Assembly (NCBI GenBank): GCA_900314865.1
Contig: OMWW01000001.1
Coordinates: 127,457 to 191,456 of the forward strand
From: an uncultured Erysipelotrichaceae bacterium
Lineage (GTDB): Bacteria > Bacillota_I > Bacilli_A > RFN20 > CAG-826
Direction of reading: 5' to 3'
DNA: 64,000 bases
Position numbers and translations under genes: made by a program
Shown here: positions 50,849-59,554 of the stretch, in pieces
Position numbering within the stretch: position 1 is the stretch's first letter
Layout of the letters: each line of letters starts with the position of its first letter
Notes under the pieces: generated by a model
What the model was told of the DNA's origin: nothing
The model's database searches: none
What the model saw: the letters and a program-made list of their open reading frames with translations, nothing else

Positions 50849-50992
50849 ATGGGACCAAAATGGTGCATGAATTATGATTCCGGTGATTACGAGTGGATTG
50901 ATGAAAACGGCTATAGTTGGGACCAAGGCGAGTATGTCTACAACTATGATCGTAGTGCATTCGATGACGATGATGACGATGATGACTGGTAA
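50849..50992 (+). CDS. Small acidic Trp/Tyr-rich protein (47 residues)
   Basis: A 47-codon ORF starting MGPKWCMNYDSGDYEWID. It has GGGAGG 8 to 13 bases before the ATG, within the end of the preceding gene. The C-terminus is a run of eight Asp followed by Trp and stop. Five Trp and six Tyr in 47 residues and a strong negative charge suggest a DNA-mimic or a partner of the basic protein encoded just before. It is too short for usual gene finding. Confidence 0.6.
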   Translation: MGPKWCMNYDSGDYEWIDENGYSWDQGEYVYNYDRSAFDDDDDDDDW

Positions 50993-51006
50993 TTGAAAAT
51001 AAAGTA

Positions 51007-51053
51007 AAAGACCTGCAGAACTGCCTTATTTGGTAGTAAAACAGGTCTTTTTT
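51007..51053 (+). terminator. Intrinsic terminator after the acidic small gene
   Basis: AAAGACCTG pairs with CAGGTCTTT around a longer loop that has its own weak pairing, followed by TTT. It also lies between convergent genes. Confidence 0.8.
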
Positions 51054-51058
51054 ATGTC

Positions 51059-52795
51059 TTAGACCAAGACAACTTTATAATGTAGGTGCTCATCTCTAAA
51101 CCTTCTTTCTAATGTCACGTCTCCTTCTAAAAGTGGTGTGTGTTCAACTAAACTTGCTCTCTTTTCTTTGATGTAGTGGTAGTTGGCTTTTTCGTTATTT
51201 GGAAGGACAAATACAAGCTCGTGTCTATTAACAACGATAATGGCTTGCAGACATGTGTTAACGATTGGTTTAGTGAGCGTTTCTGCTGTGAGTCTTTGTC
51301 CGCCTATGTTCTTGCTCATATCCAATAGGCGGAGTTTAGATAATTCAGCTTCTCTAGCTTTACATTCTAGTTCGCTAATTTTCATATCTAGTTCACGGTA
51401 ATCGATGATGCGTTCCTTATATTGCTTTTCTAAGACAATCTTTTCGATTTCATCCATCGTGTTTTGTTTCTTTGTAATGACATCACTGATTTCGTCTTCT
51501 AGTGATTCTTTTTGCCTTTTAAGGTCATCAATCTGTTCTTGGATGTTGCCGGCCTCAGTATGTAAGGCGATATTGTTCATTAATTTGGTTAGTGCCTTGC
51601 CTTTATCAAAGTAAACTCTATTGATAACTTCGGTGGTGGCTTTAAGAACAATGTCTTCACTGATTGGCTTTGCTCCGCATTTGTCTTCTGCATAATTGAG
51701 AACATAGCCATTACATTGGAACATAATTCTCGGTGTTGGATATCCTTGTGTCCAATGCCTTCTTTTAAAGGTATCGCCACATTTAAGGCAGACAAGCATA
51801 CCACTTAATGGGTATTGTGATGCATATTTACGTGAATCTGGATTAGCCCCTCTAAACTTTTCTCTATTACGAGCATAAATTAATTGGGCTTTCTCCCAGA
51901 TCTCTCTAGAAACAATAGGTTCATGGTTGTTTTTGATATAAACCTGTTCTTCAATACCCTCGTTTCTTACCCTTTTATGGTTTAGGAAATCGATGGTAAC
52001 ACTTTTTTGAAGTAATAAGTCACCACAATACTTTTCGTTTGTGATAATGCCTTCAATGGTGGAGTTATACCATTTAGTTCCTTTTCTTCTAGTGAGATAG
52101 CCTTTGCTTTGCATGATTCTTCCAATCTCATTAGTGCCGACATCTTGCACATAGAGTTCAAATATCTCTTTAACTATCGCGGCTTCTTCAGGAATTATGA
52201 TTAAGTTCTTTTCGTTATTAGGGTCTCTTCGATATCCAAGAAGATTTGAGCTAACCATAGGCACGCCTTCTTTCTTCTTTTTATTAAAGGTCCATTTAAC
52301 GTTATCTGAAATGTGGCGTGATTCTTCCTGCGCCATAATAGCAGAGATGGTGAATAGCATTTCGCTAGATGGGTCCAATGTAGATATGTGCTCATTATCA
52401 AAGTAGATTTCAACACCTATGGCTTTAAGTTCCCTAGCGATATTAATAGATGTTTGGATGTTACGAGCGAATCTTGATATCGATTTAGTGACAATCTTAT
52501 CTATTTTGCCTGCTTTAGCATCTCTAATCATTCGTTGGAACTCTAGTCTTCCTTCTTCAGAAGTACCAGAAATGCCTTCATCAGCGTAGATATCCACTAA
52601 AATGACATTAGGATCATTGGCTAATCTTTGCCTCCACTCATCGACTTGGTTATCAAAACTGTTAAGTTGTTCGTCTTTGTCACTTGAAACACGACAATAG
52701 GCGGCAACTCTTTTTTGATTTGGAAGAAGCTTTGAACCATCTAATAAGAACTTAGGTTTTGGTGTAGGGGCAATAACTTGTATTTCTCTCTCCAT
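51059..52795 (-). CDS. Large serine recombinase (site-specific integrase)
   Basis: A 578-residue recombinase. The start is set at the ATG with TAGGAGG just upstream. The resolvase domain begins VAAYCRVSSDKDEQ with the catalytic serine at 37 or 38, and KSISRFARN supplies catalytic arginine. A recombinase domain (GVPMVSSNLLGYRRDPN) follows, then a zinc ribbon (MLVCLKCGDTFKRRHW through CNGYVLNYAEDKCGA, about residues 330-375) and a coiled coil (about 405-490). Such enzymes integrate and excise mobile elements at att sites. It marks this region as an integrative element. Confidence 0.95.
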   Translation of the reverse strand: MEREIQVIAPTPKPKFLLDGSKLLPNQKRVAAYCRVSSDKDEQLNSFDNQVDEWRQRLANDPNVILVDIYADEGISGTSEEGRLEFQRMIRDAKAGKIDKIVTKSISRFARNIQTSINIARELKAIGVEIYFDNEHISTLDPSSEMLFTISAIMAQEESRHISDNVKWTFNKKKKEGVPMVSSNLLGYRRDPNNEKNLIIIPEEAAIVKEIFELYVQDVGTNEIGRIMQSKGYLTRRKGTKWYNSTIEGIITNEKYCGDLLLQKSVTIDFLNHKRVRNEGIEEQVYIKNNHEPIVSREIWEKAQLIYARNREKFRGANPDSRKYASQYPLSGMLVCLKCGDTFKRRHWTQGYPTPRIMFQCNGYVLNYAEDKCGAKPISEDIVLKATTEVINRVYFDKGKALTKLMNNIALHTEAGNIQEQIDDLKRQKESLEDEISDVITKKQNTMDEIEKIVLEKQYKERIIDYRELDMKISELECKAREAELSKLRLLDMSKNIGGQRLTAETLTKPIVNTCLQAIIVVNRHELVFVLPNNEKANYHYIKEKRASLVEHTPLLEGDVTLERRFRDEHLHYKVVLV

Positions 52796-52805
52796 AATTA
52801 TCCTC

Positions 52806-52913
52806 CTACACATATACATCACTCTTTAGAGTGATAATAGCAACGAATACATCGACTGTTTCAACGTTATTGATACACACGAGAAACATAGGTTTTTTAT
52901 TATTTTTTAACAT
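52806..52913 (-). CDS. 35-residue ORF coupled to the serine recombinase
   Basis: A 35-codon ORF starting MLKNNKKPMFLVCINNVE. It has GGAGG exactly 10 bases before the ATG, and its stop TAG is part of the recombinase ribosome binding site (TAGGAGG). Placement and spacing strongly suggest coupled translation. The peptide has a basic start and a beta-like hydrophobic middle (FLVCIN, VDVFVAIITL). Its role is unknown; it may be a small control protein for the recombinase. Confidence 0.6.
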   Translation of the reverse strand: MLKNNKKPMFLVCINNVETVDVFVAIITLKSDVYV

Positions 52914-53492
52914 AAAGAAAATTCCTCCGGTTAAAGAGGAATAGAAGCAAAGACATGGAAATGAATCGGCCTTTGCCGTTGTTTGCATAATCATAATAAT
53001 TCATAGATCAGGTTGCTAGATAGAGACTCAAGTCCTAATTATAAAAACGGATTTTTCCGATAATTTCTGCTTACGCGCGTAAAGGAAATTTTTAATAATA
53101 AGTCAAATAAGTCAACGGCATTTGCGCGTGATAGGGGGGTCAATTTGACCTCTTTTTCTCCATAAGGTGAGGTCAATGATGTCATTTCTGAACTTTTTCT
53201 CAAATAAATTCAAAGTGATACCCCAAAACCGCAACAAAAATGTGTGTTGTTATGAAGGGCGGATAAAAAACTTACGAAATATGGTTAACGAAATAGCCGT
53301 TAAGTGACCTTATAGCGTATGGAGGAGAGGTCGGAGACGTCAAATCTGAACTTTTTCTAAAAATTACTCAAAGAGTAAATAAGAAAATGTGCGCAAAACG
53401 TCACCCATTCCGCCATTAACTATTGAGAGGCAATGCTGGTCCTCGATAAATAAGCAGCAAATATTAAGAAAGGATAGTACCAAAGTCAAAGC
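52914..53492. promoter_or_regulatory. Non-coding control region, candidate origin or att region
   Basis: No convincing gene lies in these 579 bases. They hold a TTCCTC/GAGGAA hairpin (52921-52942), the palindrome TTACGCGCGTAA (53071-53082), the palindrome GGTCAA-T-TTGACC (53138-53150) and a direct repeat. The repeat copies begin near 53168 and 53327, each with GAGGTC, then a GTCA, then TCTGAACTTTTTCT. The density of repeats between a recombinase and a primase gene fits an origin of replication with iterons, or a recombinase site. Confidence 0.5.
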
Positions 53493-53729
53493 ATGAAACT
53501 GATGAGAATGTATCTTGTTAAAAGAAGACAAGAGCTAGACATGTCTATGAACGAGACGTCACGTGTAGTAGATATGGATTTTCATCATTATCGCAGAATA
53601 GAACAAGGCAACATTGATCAGGTTGGCTTTCTTCTCTTTTGTAGAATCGCCCATGCTCTCGGTTTTGGTCTAGATGAGATTCTTGAACAGGAACTCATAT
53701 ATCAACAAGAAAGAAAGGAATGGAATTAG
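53493..53729 (+). CDS. Short XRE-like helix-turn-helix protein
   Basis: A 78-residue protein with one helix-turn-helix: LVKRRQELDMSMNETSRVVD, then MDFHHYRRIEQGNIDQV and FCRIAHALGFGLDEILEQE. A ribosome binding site (AAAGGA) is about 18 bases from the ATG at 53493; an ATG three codons later is an option. It lies upstream of the primase and may regulate it and the control region. Confidence 0.72.
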   Translation: MKLMRMYLVKRRQELDMSMNETSRVVDMDFHHYRRIEQGNIDQVGFLLFCRIAHALGFGLDEILEQELIYQQERKEWN

Positions 53730-53822
53730 CGATGAATCCGTTGTTTGCAAATTATATAGGAATAGATGTTCAAACTAGTTTTATGCCTTTCTCTTGTTTT
53801 GAATTAATAGGAGGATGCATAA

Positions 53823-56033
53823 ATGCATATTTTCAAATCAAACGTATTAGGTTTGGCTTCAAATACCCGCTATCCTCATGAATTCATAATCGATGACAAA
53901 ACAGGCAAAGAAGAACTAAAAGATATATTCAATAAGGATTATGTCTGCGCTAGGTATAAGGACAATAAACGCTCAGGCGATAACTACATCGTTTCTGATT
54001 GTTTAGCGTTAGATTGCGATAATGACCACAGCGATAATCCCGATAGTTGGATAACTCCTGAAGACGTTATCAGAACATTTGAAGGTGTCTTTATGGTCTT
54101 CCACATGTCTAGAAATCACATGAAGGAGAAGGACGGCAAAGCCGCTAGACCTAAATTCCATGTCTTTATGGCAATGGACGAAATCAAAGAAGAAAGTAAA
54201 TACGCAGAACTCAAACGAAGGGTTAATTATCACTTTCCTTACTTTGATAAAAACGCTGAAGACTCAGCAAGGTTCTTTTTTGGAACCGAACAACCTGAGG
54301 TGATGATATCTCGTGGTAACGAGACCATTAATCACTTCTTAGATTCATATGACGCGTTTGCTAATATGGATGATCACAGCCAGATCATTCCGTGCGGTCA
54401 AAGAAACTCAATGCTCTCTAAATATGCTGCCGCCATCTTGAAAAGATATGGTGACACTGATGAGGCTAGAGAACTCTTTAACGAAAAGAACGATAAGTGT
54501 TGTGAAGAACCGTTAGAAGACGAGGAATTGAATTCCATTTGGAGGAGTGCCTTATCTTTCTATAAAAACAAGATATTAACTAATCCAAATTATGTGCCAC
54601 CAGACAAATATGACGATGGTGAATCCTACGTTCCCACTGATATGTCTGATATCGGCCAAGCCAAAGAGGTGGTCAAACATTATGGCAATATCATCTCTTA
54701 CAACACCGCAATGAAGTTTCTTGTTTATCGAGATAACAGGTGGATTGAAAGCGAAGAACTCGCGCTAGAAATCATCCATCGTTTCACTGATAAGCAAATA
54801 CTCCAAGCCATGAAACTCTTTAGAGAAGCAGTTAAAACCGGTGATAAAACCAAAATTGATAATGCTAAAGGCTATCTAAAGTTTGCCACCAGTAGAAGAA
54901 ACTCTAACTACATAACTGCAACTCTAAAACAAATGACTCCATACATTGATAGAGATACAGATTGTTTTGATAGAGATCCATTCTTATTATCAACTCCTGA
55001 TGGTGTCTATGATTTAAGAAAAGGACCAATTAACCCAAAGCCACATGATCCTGAGGATTATATGACCAAAATGACTACATGCTCTCCTTCTTATGAGGGA
55101 AGAAAGCTATGGGAAGACACTTTGGATAAGATATTCTCAGGTGATAAAGACCTCATCAAATATGTCCAACAATGCTGTGGATTAGCCGCAATTGGTGGGG
55201 TTTATGTCGAGATGATGATCATTGCTCATGGCGATGGTGGCAACGGCAAATCAACATTCTGGAATACAATCTTAAAAGTTTTCGGTGATTATGGCGGCAC
55301 GCTTAGTAGCGATAATCTATTCATCAATAGTGGTAAATCATCGAGATTTGCTAAAGCCTTCCTAAAAGGAAAGAGACTAATTGTTTCTAGTGAATCTGAA
55401 TTAGGAGCAAGGCTTAATGATGGTATGGTTAAGCAGCTATGCTCCACGGATAGAATTAAAGGTGAAAAGAAGTTCAAAGATGAATTTGATTTTGTCCCAT
55501 CTCACACATTAGTTCTATACACGAATCACTTGCCAAAAGTATCTGCTGGAGATGATGGGTTATGGCGAAGAGTGGTTATTATTCCATTTAACAATAAGTT
55601 CACTGGTAAAAACGACACTAAGAACTTCTCGGATGTTCTATTCGAGCAGTGTAGAGAATATATCCTCTATTGGGTCATGGAAGGCGCGAAAATTGTCTAT
55701 GACAATAAATTCCACATCGATGAGCCAAAAGTCGTCTCAGAAGCCAAAAAACAATATAAAAACGACAATGACTGGCTTCAACAGTTCATCAGTGAATGTT
55801 GTAAGAGAGAACCAACCGCTAAAGTAGGTGCTGGAGAGCTTTATGAAAAGTATCGAACCTACGCATGGAAGAGAAATGAATATGCTCGACCAAGTACTGA
55901 CTTTAAGAAAGCAATGGAAGCTGCTGGATTCATAAGCACTCATCCGCACAACAAAACTTACTATCATGGCATTAGATTACTCACTAGTGCAGAGAACGAC
56001 TTTGCTGTTCCTGAGGATGACTTTCTAAATTAA
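53823..56033 (+). CDS. PrimPol/D5-type primase-helicase of a mobile element
   Basis: A 736-residue replication protein. The N-terminal part resembles an archaeo-eukaryotic primase/polymerase: catalytic-type ALDCDND (about residues 60-66) followed by a basic RPKFHVFMAMDE segment. The C-terminal half is the phage/plasmid primase P4 family helicase. It has Walker A HGDGGNGKSTF (about 468), VSSESELGARLNDGMVKQL, and LVLYTNHLPKVSAGDDGLWRRV. A C-terminal D5-type winged helix (about 640-720) is likely. GGAGG lies 8 to 13 bases before the ATG. It would start element replication, probably at repeats upstream. Confidence 0.92.
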   Translation: MHIFKSNVLGLASNTRYPHEFIIDDKTGKEELKDIFNKDYVCARYKDNKRSGDNYIVSDCLALDCDNDHSDNPDSWITPEDVIRTFEGVFMVFHMSRNHMKEKDGKAARPKFHVFMAMDEIKEESKYAELKRRVNYHFPYFDKNAEDSARFFFGTEQPEVMISRGNETINHFLDSYDAFANMDDHSQIIPCGQRNSMLSKYAAAILKRYGDTDEARELFNEKNDKCCEEPLEDEELNSIWRSALSFYKNKILTNPNYVPPDKYDDGESYVPTDMSDIGQAKEVVKHYGNIISYNTAMKFLVYRDNRWIESEELALEIIHRFTDKQILQAMKLFREAVKTGDKTKIDNAKGYLKFATSRRNSNYITATLKQMTPYIDRDTDCFDRDPFLLSTPDGVYDLRKGPINPKPHDPEDYMTKMTTCSPSYEGRKLWEDTLDKIFSGDKDLIKYVQQCCGLAAIGGVYVEMMIIAHGDGGNGKSTFWNTILKVFGDYGGTLSSDNLFINSGKSSRFAKAFLKGKRLIVSSESELGARLNDGMVKQLCSTDRIKGEKKFKDEFDFVPSHTLVLYTNHLPKVSAGDDGLWRRVVIIPFNNKFTGKNDTKNFSDVLFEQCREYILYWVMEGAKIVYDNKFHIDEPKVVSEAKKQYKNDNDWLQQFISECCKREPTAKVGAGELYEKYRTYAWKRNEYARPSTDFKKAMEAAGFISTHPHNKTYYHGIRLLTSAENDFAVPEDDFLN

Positions 56034-56448
56034 TGGGGTTAGGGGCTGTTAGGTTTCTATCCACTAATCGTATAAGGAAATAACTATTTAATTGTCCTTA
56101 TTACAACAGTGGTAGTAAGAGACCTAACGTGACCTAACCTTTTAATGTCTATCCCCCCGGTCTTGGAAATCGACTATCTTATATAGTGCCGTCGGCCCCA
56201 CGTCAGAAATGTGCGGGGCAGAATTTTCCAAAAATTAGGTTTTTCTTGGATGTAAAATGGGAGGGGCGGTCAGTATCTCTACAACTATATAGATGGACAT
56301 CGGCCTGGGGTTTCACACAAAAAAATCGCGAAATCAAGAGGGTAATAGAAAAATGCAATAAAATAATAATAAATTATTAATGTTTGAATATTGGTAATAT
56401 ACGAAAAATATTACTTAAATATTGCTTGAAATGTGATAGTCTGTTTAT
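56034..56448. other. Non-coding stretch with GC-rich hairpin and repeats
   Basis: No gene is supported in these 415 bases. Visible structures are tandem GACCTAAC-GT-GACCTAAC (about 56130-56148), a GC-rich hairpin of GCCCCAC with GTGCGGGGC (about 56193-56218), a CCAAAAA/TTTTTCTTGG hairpin just after, and the inverted repeat GTAATAT-ACGAAAA-ATATTAC (56394-56414). The patch near 56150-56300 is more GC-rich than its surroundings. It could be an element end, an origin or a structured RNA. Confidence 0.4.
56394..56414. promoter_or_regulatory. Inverted repeat before the GHKL operon
   Basis: GTAATAT-ACGAAAA-ATATTAC, a perfect 7-bp inverted repeat, ends 34 bases before the first start codon of the operon. 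It sits at the expected -35 position and is a likely operator. No regulator is adjacent. Confidence 0.45.
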
Positions 56449-56676
56449 ATGGAAAAGGCAACCAAACATAAGAACTTTAAGAGAATAGCTGAGGCGAGAA
56501 CTGAGAAGGTATTAGATATGCTTGATTTGATAGGCAATCTTTCTAATACCTCTTTTTATGAATATGACGAAAAAGAAGTTAAAGCTATTTTTGATGCTAT
56601 TCAAAAATCGGTTGATGAAAACAAGAAGAAGTTTAGTAAAAAGAATAAAAAAACAACAAGGAGGTTTACGCTCTAA
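56449..56676 (+). CDS. Small conserved-type protein at the head of the GHKL operon
   Basis: A 75-residue basic protein: MEKATKHKNFKRIAEARTEK, VLDMLDLIGNLSNTSFYEYD, an amphipathic helix (EKEVKAIFDAIQKSVDENKK) and a Lys-rich end. I recall similar short proteins in Firmicutes mobile elements, but no function. No ribosome binding site is seen and the -10-like sequence is near, so the message may be leaderless. It overlaps the next start by one base. Confidence 0.7.
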   Translation: MEKATKHKNFKRIAEARTEKVLDMLDLIGNLSNTSFYEYDEKEVKAIFDAIQKSVDENKKKFSKKNKKTTRRFTL

Positions 56677-58676
56677 TGGACAGAATTTGGAACTTTCCTG
56701 CAGCCAATCATGGAACCAGTTTTGGTTATTCCGGAGATGGTTCAGATCAATTTAGTAATTATCCTTTAAACAATTTAGCGCGTGAAATTATTCAAAACTC
56801 ACTAGACGCTAGAAAGGGAGATGCGCCAGTAGTTGTTGAATTTCATCAATTTATTGGACCGGCCGATGAATTTCCTGGTTTGGATTCATTTGTTGACTAT
56901 CTAATGAGATTGAGAAATCAAAAACTTAGATCGAAAAATGCAGATCCGAAAGAAGTAAAATTTGTCGAAAACTTAATGGCATCAATTGCTGCGGCTAACA
57001 GAACAAACAAAATCAGATGGCTAAGAATATCAGACTTTAATACAACTGGTCTTTGGGGTTCTTCCACACCAGCAAACAAAGATACTGCATGGTTTGCATT
57101 CATTAATGGTGCTGGTAAAAACCAAAAAGGAGAAAAATCTGGCGGTTCAAGAGGACAAGGCAAAAGCGCGATTTTTGTTAATTCATCCATTAAAACGATG
57201 TTCGTGTCTACATTTGCATACAACGAAGACGCTGACGCAGAGGAAAAAGCGAACACAGGTGTTTCAAAACTGTTGTCTTTGCTTTTAGACGAAGAAGATC
57301 CGTATAATCCAGACTACACTCAAGGTGTTGGCTATTGTGTTGAAGATAATGCCACGGCAAAAAAATATAACTCTCCAACAGCTGGTTTGTTAGAAATAGA
57401 CCCTGAATTTTCAAGAGAAGAAATGGGTTATGGGACAGATATTTATCTTCCGTTCTTTAGCGGCGAAGATTACTGGGATGATACTGTTGAAGTTGAAACC
57501 ATTATTTCCTTTTTGCCAGCAATTATTAATGGCGATTTAAGAGTAGTTATTTCCTATGATAATACAACCGTTAAACATGAAATTAATTCAGCAAATATAA
57601 CTCCTTACTTATCTGGCAAAGGATGGGGCAAAAAAGAAGGAAAAGCAATTTATAACGTTTTAACTTCTACTAACACAAAGAAAATCCCATATACAGAAAA
57701 ACCTGGTTTTGAAATGACCCTATGGTTGTTGCAAGACAATATGGACGGTATTAATAATGTCTATGAGTATAGACTTCCAACTATGATGAAAATTAGGAAG
57801 GAAGCTAAAGATTCGACTGTCGGATATACAGGAGTTTTATTTGTAGAGGGCGAAGAAATCTGCAAAAGATTAAGAAGTGTTGAAGATGCAACACATTCCA
57901 ATTGGTACATAGGCAAATACAAAGAAAGCGGATACGAGAAGAAACAAATTGAAGAAGCTTTGAATATCCTCGATAACTTTATTAGTACTGAATGTCAAAG
58001 ATTTGGTACTACTGGTACTGAAGAATCAATTTATTTCGACATTAAAGGCTGGGATACCGAAGAGGAATCTCTAGATATGTCTGTTGAAGAAAAGAAAGAA
58101 ATTGGTCTTCCGACAGATGATATTGTTTTTGACATGAAAAACGATGATGTTAAGAATCCAAGAAGAAAACGCCTCAAAAAGAAGGGCAATGTAATTGATG
58201 ATAACGGCTCTGCTGAAGCTAATGTTATGGATATCGGTACAACTGGAGAGGGAGAAGAAGAATATAGCCATCCAGATGGGCACAACAAAGGCACTGGAGG
58301 CGAAATCCACGAAGGCGACAGAGTTGATAATTACGACCCAGATAAAGGTGAAACATTAGTTATTGCAAGAAGAAGAATAGCAACCGTTAACGCAAGAATG
58401 CCGTCTATTTGTCCTGAAGACGGTTTGTTTGATTTGGTATTTAAACCAGAAAAAACCGGAACAGATGCTCATGTAGAAATCTTAAAAGCTGGTGTCGATG
58501 GAGAAAACGAAACCACAAAAATCATTTCTGCAATAATGGACGACAAAGTGCTCAAAATTGAGAAGAATAAAATTATTTTAGACAAAATCGTTAAAAACAC
58601 TGAATATAGAATTCATCTCAAACTAGATGAAACTTCAAATTATATTTGGGAGGTAAATATCGATGCCGAAGATTAA
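56676..58676 (+). CDS. GHKL-type ATPase (MORC/MutL-like), defence candidate
   Basis: A 666-residue protein. The N-terminal ATPase has the N-box NLAREIIQNSLDAR with Glu37, Asn41 and Asp44, the G1 region WLRISDFNTTGL (about 110-121) and the G2 lid GGSRGQGKSAIF (about 150-161). These fit GHKL ATPases (gyrase B, Hsp90, MutL, MORC). The middle (about 200-440) may be a transducer domain, and an acidic linker (about 490-560) leads to a beta-rich end (about 560-666). MORC-like ATPases occur in bacterial restriction-like operons; here a Dam methylase and a helicase are in the same operon. The stop overlaps the next gene by 14 bases. Confidence 0.85.
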   Translation: MDRIWNFPAANHGTSFGYSGDGSDQFSNYPLNNLAREIIQNSLDARKGDAPVVVEFHQFIGPADEFPGLDSFVDYLMRLRNQKLRSKNADPKEVKFVENLMASIAAANRTNKIRWLRISDFNTTGLWGSSTPANKDTAWFAFINGAGKNQKGEKSGGSRGQGKSAIFVNSSIKTMFVSTFAYNEDADAEEKANTGVSKLLSLLLDEEDPYNPDYTQGVGYCVEDNATAKKYNSPTAGLLEIDPEFSREEMGYGTDIYLPFFSGEDYWDDTVEVETIISFLPAIINGDLRVVISYDNTTVKHEINSANITPYLSGKGWGKKEGKAIYNVLTSTNTKKIPYTEKPGFEMTLWLLQDNMDGINNVYEYRLPTMMKIRKEAKDSTVGYTGVLFVEGEEICKRLRSVEDATHSNWYIGKYKESGYEKKQIEEALNILDNFISTECQRFGTTGTEESIYFDIKGWDTEEESLDMSVEEKKEIGLPTDDIVFDMKNDDVKNPRRKRLKKKGNVIDDNGSAEANVMDIGTTGEGEEEYSHPDGHNKGTGGEIHEGDRVDNYDPDKGETLVIARRRIATVNARMPSICPEDGLFDLVFKPEKTGTDAHVEILKAGVDGENETTKIISAIMDDKVLKIEKNKIILDKIVKNTEYRIHLKLDETSNYIWEVNIDAED

Positions 58677-59553
58677 AAGATTTAAAACGTATCCATTTCC
58701 GTTTTTAGCTGAGTATACAAAAGATTATAAGAAAACTAAATTCATTTTAAATCTTCACTATACAAGCGAAAGAGGTACAGTTAAATTTCAAGCTGACTAT
58801 TCAATTAATAATGATGAACTAATTGAATCGATTAAAGACGGAACAATTGAAGTTGCTGTAAAAATCGTTTGCAGGCGAATGGGTTTTAGTAAGACATATG
58901 AGATATCTAAAGACCATAACTCCATTGAGGTCGCCTATGATTCAATGCAATTTGAAGGCGATGTAGAAGTTAAAGCGTTCCTTGTTGCTAAATACGATTT
59001 TACTTTAGAAAACTCAGATTTGTCAGATTCGTGGATTAACGAAAGACCAACTGTTCAAGCTGATAATGTTATTGGTGAATCCAACGAGAGAGTTGTAACT
59101 ATCACCCACATAAAATCAGGCAGCAGTAAATCCATCTTTAAATTTACATATGACTTGAAGAAAGACGACGATGCTCCATATAGTGTTGATTTAACAGAAA
59201 GTGATTGCATTGTTTTTAAGCTTTCAAGAAAAACATATAGACAATTCGAAGCCATTCGCCATAAAGGAAGAGAATTTATTTATACTCTGTATGTTATTCC
59301 AACAATTGCAGATATTTTACGCCAAATGATTAATGAAAAAGTTCCTGAAGGTGAAGAAGTGGAACCAAATGAGTTTAATATAAAACACGCTAATAAACGT
59401 TGGTATATTGTTTTATCTGAAAATTATGAAAGGGCTTTTAATGGAGCAGATCCAACTGAAGGCACTAAACATCCTTTAGAGGCCGCTCAAACAATTATTG
59501 ATAGATATGCAGTCGGGAATATGCTTACAACCGCAAAGAGGGCAAAGTTATAA
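58663..59553 (+). CDS. Unknown protein of the GHKL-methylase operon
   Basis: A 296-residue protein, predicted beta-rich in its first 130 residues (FILNLHYTSERGTVKFQADY, then IEVAVKIVCRRMGF and VEVKAFLVAKYDF), with a helical end (TIADILRQMINEKVPEGEEV). No family is recognised. The start overlaps the GHKL gene and has GGAGGT 9 or more bases upstream. It is likely to form a complex with the GHKL protein, whose C-terminus is also beta-rich. Confidence 0.75.
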   Translation: MPKIKRFKTYPFPFLAEYTKDYKKTKFILNLHYTSERGTVKFQADYSINNDELIESIKDGTIEVAVKIVCRRMGFSKTYEISKDHNSIEVAYDSMQFEGDVEVKAFLVAKYDFTLENSDLSDSWINERPTVQADNVIGESNERVVTITHIKSGSSKSIFKFTYDLKKDDDAPYSVDLTESDCIVFKLSRKTYRQFEAIRHKGREFIYTLYVIPTIADILRQMINEKVPEGEEVEPNEFNIKHANKRWYIVLSENYERAFNGADPTEGTKHPLEAAQTIIDRYAVGNMLTTAKRAKL

Positions 59554-59554
59554 T

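Noticed and set aside
52914-52994. Upstream extension of the 35-residue ORF to 62 residues
   Set aside because: The frame is open to an ATG at 52994, but the only good ribosome binding site points to the ATG at 52913.
53732-53881. 49-codon ORF overlapping the primase start
   Set aside because: It begins with an ATG 13 or so bases after AAAGGA, but it runs through the primase ribosome binding site and 59 bases into the primase gene in another frame. It could be a leader ORF, but support is too thin.
56186-56380. 64-codon ORF starting with GTG
   Set aside because: There is no ribosome binding site, the start lies in a hairpin, and the sequence is of low coding character. It is more likely chance in a structured region.
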